Part shown: piece by piece, positions 38,201 to 50,200 of the stretch
How positions within the stretch are numbered: position 1 is the first letter of the stretch
Layout: every line of letters starts with the position of its first letter
Made by a program: the position numbers and the translations under genes
Notes under the pieces: generated by a model
The model's input: only the letters and a program-made list of their open reading frames with translations
The model's database searches: none
What the model was told of the DNA's origin: nothing
Source: Pycnopodia helianthoides
Lineage: Eukaryota; Echinodermata; Asteroidea; Forcipulatida; Asteriidae
Assembly: GCA_032158295.1 (NCBI GenBank)
Contig: CM063251.1
Coordinates: 12,005,016 to 12,069,015 of the forward strand
Direction of reading: 5' to 3'
DNA length: 64,000 nucleotides

Positions 38201-41200
38201 TTGCCCGTTCTGCAAAATAAAGATGAATAAAAAAGAAGAACACATACACAAGTTCCATAATACTTAAGACCTGAAAAAAACAACCCTCACTAATAAAAAC
38301 CTCCAGTCTATGTATCGCTGTAAAAATGAAGAAGTGTAATTTTTCGCAAAGCTTCTTCGCAACTGACCATTAATACTTTTGAAGTCACTATTCATTTTTC
38401 CCTTGGCATCATTTGGGGCTGGCCATGACTTGTGCGAGCAATTCAGCCGTGGTATAATTTAATGGCAGACAACAGTAGTGCACACCCCTTGCCTAACCCA
38501 CATACATGTGTTTTGGTGATTTGGGAGTACCAAATGGGCCGAGCGCCTTATCCGCAGGAAAAATACGGTACTACTTCTGTCGGTAAATTGCAAGTGCGAT
38601 GATATTTCATGATAAAACTTTTTGTAACACCATCATATCCACTCCACAGAGATTGGCACCAACAATTAACCATGTAGCTAGCAACCTCCTCCCCTCCCCC
38701 GACCTCCCCCCTTCCAAACAAATGTATCTTAACAACTTCCTCTATTTCAGAATTTATGCCAGAAATAATGCATCTCCTCACTTGTCTGTGACGATCGTTT
38801 TGTTCATTTATAACCCTTTAGAGACCATTTATTTCTGTATACTGATCACAACACGCCCATACATGGCTACTAGTGTTGATTTTTGTACTCTATTTTTTCA
38901 GTAAAAAATGTCTTTTAAGCGCAAGGCCTGGACAGTGACTTGTAACCAACGGGATTGTCATCAGGTACTGCGGTGAGAAAATCCGTGGCTTTGTTGTACA
39001 TGTAAAAGATAAATCCCCTCTGATAGCTATTGTCATTTTACCGACACAGGAAATGCCTCAAGAACGTCACAACTTCAATTTGAGGTGTAAAACAGCAAAC
39101 AAGAAATGACACGACAAACATGGGTGACACAAGACTGAACAACAGGTGGCAACAGTTGTAGAATGTCTCAGATGCGTCCTATCCAGGGACCGAAAATTTA
39201 CACTGGACTGCAGGCCCGAGGCCAGTGATTTTAGTGTCGGGCCAGTAAATTGATGACCGGACAAGTCTGACCATCTTGTGTTTTCCAATTTAATAATACC
39301 TCACAGTGTAATGTTTTTTTAACGTTTTTTTTTAATGATGTTCAAATGTAGTCTTTGACTTTTGATCTTTCAATTGTTGCCGAGTATTAAAGTATACTCA
39401 CCAATGGGCAAAAATAAAAACCAGTTTATGTGTTGAACTGGGCAGACTTTTTCTTCTTGTTTTGATTCTTGTCTTGTAAAATAAATTCTGGTCCAGTGAC
39501 AATTTTGAGCTACAACCCTTGCAGTCTTGTGGCTTTCCCCAAAAACTTCGAGCCCTGATATCACAAACAGTCACATCTACACATTTTTGGTCGCTTTTTC
39601 CAATGGTTTGTTTGTTTGTTTTTGTTTGATTCTGCCATAATTCTGGCAGTGGCTCCCGAGTGCGCTGCAGCACCTTGTAAACCCTTATAAAGTGCTACAT
39701 AAATGGGTGTCATAATTCATGAACTTCAAAATCTCTCTTTAAAAGTGTCTCTCTTTGTTCAAGCGCCTTGAGCACCTTATTGGTGGATACCTGCGTTACA
39801 TAAGACTCCAATATTATAGTTTAATGAAAAAAAAAAAAAATTTTGAAAGAGACATTCTAAGAAAAATGCTGCAGGCCGACAAAGCAAAAATAAAAACTGC
39901 TCGACAATCTAATTTTGCTTGCAGAAATTAGCAGCGAACTGATGGCTACAATGATCAGTGTCTGCTTAGTGTAACTTTCCCTCAACCCAGTGTTCAGCTT
40001 AATGAAATTTGCCACTTTGAAATAGCATTCTCCTTGCCAGACTACCCCCAGAAATGAAGCTTGTTTGTAACCAAGCTTGTTTAGGGAGGGGGTAACGCGA
40101 CAAAACAGCAAGCATAGGAAACATCAATACACATTTCATAGCCAATGATTTTTTCACGTGGGGTAACAGATCACAATAAATACATCACAGTTTTAAAGGT
40201 TGGAGAGGAACCTAGCGACAATCTAAACTTCTAATAATAACCTGATATTTACAGCTTAATATGATAAATGTGACTGATTCCCTAGTTACTAATATAGCAT
40301 GAAATATTACCGTAGCCGGGGGGGGGGGGGGGGGGCTAGAGACAGAAAGGTACCCCTCCTAAGTTTATTTGAAGTAATTTCTAGATAAAAAGATGCACCC
40401 ATTTTGATATTGACAAAGTGCCTATTAACATTTCGATTGAGTTTAGTATTCACCCCTCCCCCTAACCTCCCTTCTATCCCGCCCCATCCTACCCAGCCCC
40501 ATCCTACCCAGCCCCATCCTACCCAGCCCCATCCTACCCAGCCCCATCCTACCCAGCCCCATCCTACCCAGCCCCATCCTACCCAGCCCCATCCTACCCA
40601 GCCCCATCCTACCCAGCCCCATCCTACCCAGCCCCATCCTACCCAGCCCCATCCTACCCAGCCCCATCCTACCCAGCCCCATCCTACCCCCCATCCTAAC
40701 CCTCCCCCTTAATTAAAGTCTTGGCTACACCACTGCTCCTGTGTGTTTGTAGGTGCTCGTTTCTATGGCAACCTACCTGGACAATCCGCCATCAGACTCT
40801 GTCTGTCCCTGGCTCGTAAGTTTTATTGCATTTTCACTGTGAAAAGCGAAACAAAGAATTGGCCAGAACTGTACAGAACTGCTGTGACAATAATATATCG
40901 GGGAAAAAAAGAACTCAAACAAGTTCAAAAGAAGGCAGCCAAGTCCAGAGGTTGTTAGCCGTGCCCCGCCCCCTTCAAATTCTCTTCGTTAGCAGAAAAC
41001 AGTGTGGTTTAAGTTGGTTTAAATTAATGTGTTAGAGTTACAGCCTCCAAGTTAGGAATTCAAAACTTAAGGCATGTTGGTCAACAGCAGGTGAGTATTA
41101 AGAGCCGATATTGGATTCATAATTGCAGTATTACGCTTCCACAGCTGAATTGCTCATGATGCACCAAGCATTTAGTAGAAAAATGTTTAGTGCATTCTTC

Positions 41201-44200
41201 GAGTAACCTGAAACCCCCCACCCCCAATCAGAAAAATAAAAACAAAACAAAATAAATTCTTTAAAATGTAATTAAACAAGTTAACACATAACCATGTAAC
41301 ATATTTGTCAAATTTTTGAAACTATAAAGTAACAACTTTCTTAGGTTTACGAATAACAAGTTGTCCATCAACCTTTTCCATCCCCAAATACCCTTGTACA
41401 CACTCATAACAGTAAAACCTTTACCAAAAAAGGCAAGCAAGAAAAACAAATAAAATAAACATATAAACTCAAAAACAAAACAAAAAATGAAAAAAAAAAA
41501 AATTGCAATGAAAAAATTCATGAAAAATTGTTTACAGCTGAAAAACTAATTATAGTATTTGTTTTCCGCAATTTTGTGCCAAATCCTAATAACAAGATGG
41601 CAATTTGTTACAATTATGAGTTAGCAAGATACAAAAGGTTAAGTTGAAGCGATGAAGTTTAACAAGGGAGGGGGAAAACTGAGTAGAATTCAAACAATGA
41701 AGCATAACTTTCCCGAGCTAACAATTCATCTCTCGTCGCACCGTCAACGAGGTGACGCCATCTTTCATGCACGAATCGTTTTCTCAGACTTCCGAGGGTT
41801 GCAGTTGGTGCCCGCTGTCCCCCTCGCTAAACATGGATAGATTCCACATTCTTGTGAAAATACTGTGACAAGTCTTTTGCCTGTTTTCTCAATAAGTAGA
41901 CACTGTTATTCAGCAGAAACTTTCACAAGTGAGTTTTGTTTTATCTTTCTTGATAATTTTGCCAATAAATCAGCATTACGGTGACAAAAACCAATCTATG
42001 ACCCTACCTTTAATATACAAATCTAGTGCACTCCCCCATCACCATTGTGCCTACTAGCTTGGCTCTTCAGTTATGTGTAGAATGAATGCCTTTACCAGAA
42101 GCCATAAATACATCCTCACACACTAACCAAACAAGGCGACAATCTCACTGCAGTTTGTCACTTGGATTTTTTTTTTAAAGGGGCAAAGCTTTACAGATTG
42201 GTCTGTTCTAAAGGTGACCCACAGCAACCTTGTTTGTGATAATACCAAAATTTAAAAAATAAAACAGTCACAAAGACAAAAAGAAACTTCAACCAGAAGT
42301 TTTTCTCAGGGCGAGCGGTGAAATGCTCTCACTGACCTTAGCAAGAAAATGATTCTTCAAGAACATAATTTTTTTATGAAAACTGTGCAATTGTTTAACT
42401 AAACAAATACATCTTTAAAGAAAGCAACAAGCTAACTGCGAATACAACATGAGCACACAAACCAAGCACAACCAACATGCTAGAAAACAGTGAGCCCCCC
42501 GAAAAAAAACCAACATCACCAAAATGCAACAATAACAAAAAATAATCAATTAGTAAAGCAAAGCTTGGAGATGAAGCGGAAAGTAATCAAATGTAAGGAC
42601 ATTGAAATAGAAATCTCTCAACACAAGTATCAACAAATGCACACATATCATAAATAAAATCATCAGTTTTTAAATTTAAAAAAAATATCAACTTAATACA
42701 ATCTCCAATGTGGTTGAAATATACTTGAATTGAAATCTACTTTGATACCACTTTGGCGAATCTGATGATGCAAATTGACAGTTTGGTCTCTTTGCTGATC
42801 AACAATTCATGTCAGCATCACAGTATAGATAGGTATGACGTAAATCGGCCATCTTTACGGGCAGTTTAGAAAAAACAGTCGTGCGTTTCGTGTGAGAACG
42901 GTGTGCAACACGCGCGCATTTCACGAAACTCATTGCAGGATTGGTCAGTGAACAACGCGGCTACGTTAATAAGTTGAGCGTTTGACGCACCTCCAAGCCA
43001 AAATGCAATTTGCCCGTAAAGATGGCGTCTACTGGGAACTATCTATACTAGCATTGCATCCAACACATTGACCCACATGAACTCCTGGTTTCCAAATATG
43101 GCAATTGCTCTAGCGGAGGCTTGACTAACCAGTGCAGAATTTATTGGTGTGGAAATATTCCAGACCCTCAACACCGGTCACATTTTTAGAGAGAGACCTT
43201 TCCGAGTCAAACTGAATCTTTCGACTTAGACACGAGCATGGCAGTAACTGAACAGCACATAACCTTTTTGAATCTGTATTATAGCATGGTTTGGCTGTGC
43301 AGTACTGATATCATCTTACTCTGGGTAAACCAGGGGAAGGATTTGGTCTTCATCTTTTCATCACTCAAAACATGACTGCCCCCCCCTCCCCCCCCCCTTC
43401 CCGAACAAAGATATTGACAAAATAAGGCCGCCAGCACCATTAGGGCTAGAGTTGGGAAAGCACCAGCAAATAAACCCGGAGGTCACAGGTTCAAATCCGC
43501 TCTAGTCATTTTTAAAAATTTTTCATCCCGAAAGAGTTAAAACGTATCGCACCAAATTTGTGGAGCTGCAGGGGCACAGAAAGTCCTATGCATGGGGAAA
43601 CCTGCTTAGTAAAAACAGCCTACCAGCTCAAATTCTACTGTAATGAAGGTTGGTTGTGACTGGCTCCCTGCTAGCTTTGGCTTAACGGCGTTAACTGTGC
43701 TAAGCAATATTTCTACCGATCAACTTTATCCAAATTGGCATCTGACCAAACAGTACGGTCGAAGCGACTCCCTTTTTTTCTAATCAGGGATCATTGCAAA
43801 GCATAACGGGCGCCCTCAATGCACTAAACGTTACTTACGTTTTGCTGAGTGGTGGTTTTAAGTAGCGTCTCTCTACCGACTTCTCCAGCGCTAGGAGTCT
43901 CTTGATTGCGATGCCTATAGGGTCCACTCCAGAGGTCTCGGCAAGCTGCCACGATTCCAAGTTGGGATCGATGGACACCTTCTCCGGTAGCACCCAGCCC
44001 TGCCCAAATGAGAATAACAGGCGGAGTTATAAACTGCTTCTGTCCACAGCTCGAATACTTCCAACCTGTCCCCGTTTGAGGACATTTGTGGAGTCAATTG
44101 GTGCTGTTTTATTTAAGCAAGACATTCCGGTCATTAACAAATAGTATCTACTTGATTGGCTACTATATGGGTCATTCCACCAAGTTGGGGAACACTTTGT

Positions 44201-47200
44201 GACATTTGTATGACTTGTGCATGATTTTAGTCCTGCCCCATTTTTGCTGTATTTAATCACTCACGAAAACGGTTTTGCCTGGTACAATTTGTTCCTTGTA
44301 ATTAGTGCAAGAAGTAAATTTGCACAATAATGTATTTGAGTGTTGAAAAATTTGAAAAATAAACTTCTGGATGTAACATGGTCACGGTGTCCGTGTTACA
44401 TCCAAATCACACATTTTTCCTAATAATCTCCATTAAAATGCATTAAAACAACTTATACTTCATCAAACATTTGGGTCAAATAAATGATTTCTTTTCATAA
44501 TATGGACAAATATTGCACAAAAATCACACTGTGTCTCAACTTGGTGGAATGACCCGTATGGCATTAGCCTGAACTGTCAAGGATCTTGCCCTTTACCTTA
44601 AATAAACAGACAGCAACACAACAGTCAGAAAAACAGTACATACATGTCCATGTACTAGCTGGAAAGACAATCTCAATCATGGACTGCTGACATCAGATAC
44701 ACCTTTCCCCTCTCTTATCACGCCACCCCCATAGTGTTAGCCAGAGGGGTGTCTGGGTGTCTTTTTGGACACCCTGTTTGAAATTTGGGCACCCTGTTTT
44801 ATCTGTCATTTACGTGTAAATGTATTGTAAGTGAACAATTTGGACACCCATTTTTTTTAATTTCAAGCAAATTTGGACACCCTTTTACCAAATCTTGGCT
44901 AAAACATTGTGCCACCCAAAATCAAATCTCGAAAGCAAAACCAAGTCCGAGCGCTGAAGTATCCACTGGTCACCAACGTCTCGAGTCGCAAGAGAGAGAC
45001 GACTTGACAGATGTTGGCCAAAACACAGGTGGGATACAATTGAGACAAGCACCAATCCTTGAGGGCCATTACCTTGACTTGCATACTAGCTGAGAAGACA
45101 CGCTCCTCCATGGACTCAACTGCTTCAACTATCCCCTTATTGGACGCGAAGGTCACCTCCTTCAGCCAATCAGCTTTCTCTTCATAGGTGGGAGGTGGAA
45201 TACGTGGAATGCTGTTGTTGTCCGCAAAGACGGCCTTCTTCTCGATTTCGTTTATTAAAACATCTGTATTGAAGGAAAAACAGAGTAGAACGAAAACGAG
45301 GAAAGGTTGTGAATGACACTTCTGTAGTTTAATAGTTGGCTGCAGATAACCTAATAACACTTAGAACTCTAATGGAACAGCGGAAGACTAACAAACTGGC
45401 AATTGTGTAAACTTGGAAGACTTTAATGTTTACCACCCTGGACATTCCACTGTGTAGCGTCCACAGTGCATGCACAGACTGTGCACCGTTTTGTTTCCCC
45501 CCATACAAAGAGGGACAGATGGTACTGAAATTCACCCTCGAAATCTCCCTTTTTTTCGGGGTTATTGTGTAATCCCCAATTCCAGATCAGTGTCCGCTTG
45601 TAAGAGGATTACAAGAGATCAAGAGGTTGCCACCATCGTTTCATCATTGTAATCGGCACAAGCCAAGCTTACAATGGTTGGAAAGAACAAGATCGATCAA
45701 TTATCATTGTATTCGGCTCAAGCCAAGCTTACAATGGTTGGAAAGAACAAGATCGATCGTTAATCATTGTATTCGGCTCAAGCCAAGCTTACAATGGTTG
45801 GAAAGAACAAGATCGAGGCCGAGATTCATTGCACTGCTGACCTTGAAATTCTATGCTTACGCCTTGCTACGGCTCAAAGAAAGGGTGCTTGAAGTGCAGG
45901 ATTCTGAGGTAAGAAGTGCCGTAGCATCGTGCCCTGATCTTTCCAATGGCGAGCAAAATAATATTAGGTTGCAAATCTACACAGCAGAGTAGATATACAC
46001 ATGGTGTTACCGCAAACCGAATATACACTGCTATGTACATATGTGATGCGCTCCAGCTAAATGAGTCGTTTGTCGGTAAATGCATTATTGAATAGCGAAC
46101 CAAAATAGGTCGACAGGGGTGTACATTTCTATACAGCTCTTGGTGTTTCGACTTCCATAACTTTTGAACCAAAGGTGGTATCAACAGGGGGTTTCCATAT
46201 CCCTAAAGCTGAGATTGTACTTCTTTCAAATAGATCAACAACAAAATATTGACAAGGGTCGACAAAAGACTCATTTAGCTTGATCGCATCACATATTATC
46301 TCCAAACTTTGAGGACTCACCTTTTTTGATTCCCTTGCCACAAACCTTCAGGGAGAAGTCGTTGTACTTCTGGAAACTCTTCTGCAGCATTCTCTCGCGG
46401 ATTCCGCGCATGTGGAGCGCCCTCGTGACTAGACGCAACATGTTCGGATCGCAGATCTGCCACCAGCCCTGCTGTAGATCTGATTGAAAATAAAATAAAA
46501 GAATAATGGGCATTTAATCGAAACTTATTCTTTTTTATTTTTCTGTAGTCGCTTCTTTCGGTGCTCTGCAAAAATTCAAATTGGAAGTATCAGTGATACG
46601 ATTTGACAAATGTGGAAATTCCTGACAAACGGCTAGCGACCTGGGTCCCTCATCATTCTAGGGCCGGAACCTCCAAGATGTTACAATTTACTAGTGTAAC
46701 AAAAGCAGTCCAGTGAAAAAAAAAAAAAAGATAGAGAGCAGAAAGCACACAGCAAAAGCAAGGGATGAAAAATAACGGAGATGAGGGGGGGGGGGGTAGA
46801 GTGAAGGGGCTGGTTTAACCAAAAGAGGTTGGGAACACAGAAAACAAAATCAAAGATGGGAAAAGAGGGAAAAAGTAATTAACTAGTAAACGAGACGACT
46901 AAAAAAAGGGGATTTCTGTGGACAAAGAAAAAGGTAAAGACAATACACTTTTAGTCATGTCCTTAGATGTTCAGACCATGGGGTTGAATGGTCCAAATCT
47001 AAGCGGTTACTTAGGACCAAGCAAGTCATTGTACCGGATATAACTTGCAAATGGCCAGTTAAAGTAATAACTAATCTTATTATAGTAAATAATATTGACA
47101 CCAAAAAAGGGGTCCTAGACTAATTCCTATTACAGCCTCGGTATTTTGTGGTTGGGGACAGATTAATCATGCTCAGACTCACCATCTGGTATGGGCTCTT

Positions 47201-50200
47201 GCTTTGCCTTCTCCATCTGGTCCAAGAGAGCTTGCATGTTGGCGATGGCCTTCAAGTCGGCCTCTTCATCTTCGTCTTCTTCCTCCTGCTCCGTCTTGAT
47301 TTTGATGGCGCTCCCCAGGGGCAGTAGGGGGTTGGCGTTGGAGCCCTGGTCCATCTGGTTCATGTGAAGGGTCTGAAGCGGGATCGGGGACACGCCCGGG
47401 AAGGCGTACGCCCCCATGAAGGAGTTCATCTGACCGACGTGCATGATGGGAAAAGGTACGTGGTAGATGCCGTACGGCGTGAGGCCGAACGCCGCCGGCA
47501 TGGACGCGGCCTGCTTGAACTGGTCGGTGAAGAGTTATCGCTGGAGGCTTCCTCCTCCTCCTTTTTGGTGGGGCTGCTGAGTAGCGAGGTGTCATCACAA
47601 GGCATACGCGGCAAGATGCTGAACCACGACCCCATGGTGCCGTTGAGTTTAGAATCCCCGGGGAGAGACGGGGGTGTCGTACTCGAGGACGTGATGGGAG
47701 GGGCCGGGAAGTGACTCGGGGACGACACCGATGGCTTATCTGGCCTCTGGAGCATGCTGTCGATGCTCAGAAATCCAAGCTTCTGAGTGCTCTTCTTGGT
47801 TAGTGATTCCTGATCTAGGGTGCTCGTATCTGAGTTTTCTGAAGGCTCTGCCTTGGGAATGAGGGTCCTTTTTGGGGAGTCCACTTGCGGCACTTCCTGG
47901 GTTTTATCGGCGATACCGCCACTGGATTCCGGCTTCTCGGTGTCGCCCCGAACGGTTTTACTGACCATCGACAGATTGAGCGGGGTCATGTTCTCCCTGG
48001 GATCCTCCTCCAACGTCCCATTCAGAGTAATGTCTCCGTTCACCTGGGGCACAATCTCCTCTGTCCTTTTCTCCTCCATGTCTGTCTTCTCCTCAAAGGC
48101 AGTGTCCGATGGCGGCTCGGTGGCCACCTCCATCTTGTTGTCCTCCTCCTGCGGATTGGCGATGGACGTCGTCTCGCTGCACGACAACGACGAGCTCTCT
48201 GTCTCCGATTTGACGGTGTCTTGGGAGATTGCATTGCATGAGGTATCCATCGGTAGCTCTTTGGTTTCATTGTCCGCTTCCCCCTCGGTCTTGGGATTCA
48301 CATCCTGGGTCTCCTCCTTGTTCTCCTCGCTGTTCTCCTCCACCTTCCCTTCCTTGTCCTCCTCCTCTTCTTCTACTTCTTCTTTTTTAACACACGCTTC
48401 CTCACTACAGGTTTCCATTTTGTTTTCAACGGGAGTCACAATCTCCTTCTTGGCATATTTGTCAACAGTAAACTGATTTGGTTCGGCACTCTCGAGACCC
48501 TCCACGAGGAGGCCACCGGCATTGGGTAAGACCCAGTAGCGGCGGCGATATCTGTCTTGGCCAAACGCAATAGCACGTAGGGAATGAGATGCATCAAAGA
48601 TCTTGTGTCGGAACTGACCATGTTGCTGTAGATGTGGGGGGAAAAAACAGTGTTTAAGTGAAGTCGGTAAGGGACTACAGTTTTGAGAAAATAAAAGTAG
48701 CTGTTGCAAACTGCTCACCGACCAAAATGACCTATGGTTTAAATGCAAAAAAAAGATAGTGGCCTGACATTTTTGACCCTAGCAGAGTCTTTCTCAAAGA
48801 CTAAAGAGAAAGAACCTTTGAGAAAGACTCTGCTAGGGTCTGAACGTCAGGCCACTAACTATTTTTGGGATTACAACTTTAAAACACTTTTAAATAGCGT
48901 CAGTGCAAATCTCGTACATGTACCAGATTTTCTAATCACATTTTATCTCGCAGGAGAGATGCTCTATGCAAAAACATTGTACGTCAGCACCTATTCTGTT
49001 CCGTAGTGTGATGTAGTTGCACTGTAAGCCACGCCCACTTCACATGAACTGACTCCAACAATTACCATAAGCCCAAATAAGGAAATACATCAAATTAGAT
49101 TTATGCTAGAAAAGTCTACAAACGATCCTCAGAGACTTGAGGTCTTCTCAGAATTAGAAGTTTAAAAGCGGGAAAGGATAATCTGGACTTCCAGAACTTA
49201 CTTTGCCGAGTTTCTCGATCTTCCTCTCGATCTCCTCCAATCCCTGATTTGCCGACTCCACTTCCACCTCTTCCTCGACGTCGGCCTGCTCTTCCTCCGT
49301 CACGGTGCCTCCGCCGTCCTCCCCGCCACTCATGTCGTTATCATCGTCATCGTCGTCGTCGTCGTCGTCTCCCACCTTCTTCTGCTTCTCGGGGGTGCCG
49401 TTCAGGCTGGATGCGGTGGCTCCTGGCTCCTGTTTCGGGAAGTCCCTCTTGCCAAACTTCTTGGCCCGTAAAGAACGAAGTCTGTCAAGGAAAAGAGAGA
49501 AGAAGCCATCACCTTCGATATCCCAATTGGGGCTTGCTATCACAAAATGACAGTCATGTCTGCTTTTCTAACAATAATAATAAAACCAAGTAATAAAGCA
49601 CAAGGGAAACTGACTGGTGGAATTTATAAATAATTTCATAGCGAGATTTGAACCTGCGACCTCCGGATTAATGTGCAGCGATCTCCTATTTTCTCAATAT
49701 CTAAACAGGGAGACTACAACATAAGGGCTAGATAGCTCAGTTGGGTAGAATGCCGACACTTTAATTCGGAGGTCGCAGGTTCAAATCCCGCTATAGTCAA
49801 CTTTTCTTTGTTCAACCCCAAATTAATCATAATAATAATACAACAAGCATTTATAGAGTGCATTTTTTTAACGGTTGAACGAATCAACCTGCATGGGGAA
49901 TCTGTGGATCTTGACTCATCATTGCCTCAGGACACCACTGGACAAAGTGATAGGAAAAGAGCATTCTAATGATATCCGTGGAGATGAATGCATCCAAGCT
50001 TGCGACAGTCTCTCCGTTAAAAATCGTTAACGTGTTCAACTCTAAATCCTTAAGGACGAACACCCTGTACCGACCAAATATTGTTCATACCTGTTTTTTT
50101 ATTTTGTTGAAGAAAAGGTCAGCCAAATACACTGAGGATCTTTAGAAGATTCAATACATTCCCTTTTTTGTTTTCTGGTTTGTCCTTCTTAGGCCATGTC

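Larger units (their letters stand above)
38030..43838 (-). other. Largest BAZ2 intron (5.8 kb)
   Basis: No exon seen on either strand. Holds a G run (40319-40336), the 15-bp minisatellite (40481-40690), a MITE (42823-43049) and a SINE copy (43401-43510). The rest is unrecognised AT-rich sequence. Confidence 0.7.

Noticed and set aside
40404..40712. ORFs with (PTQPH)n or (MGLGR)n repeats
   Set aside because: Produced by the 15-bp minisatellite; no splice or homology support.
47820..48476. 218-codon ORF on the + strand
   Set aside because: Antisense shadow of the large BAZ2 exon; its Ser/Leu-rich sequence is the mirror of the acidic coding region, and no domain or splice sites fit.
49725..49799. 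Possible tRNA-Asn gene
   Set aside because: A and B boxes are present but the anticodon stem is imperfect, and the same unit recurs with shared non-tRNA flanks at several sites, so it is a SINE.
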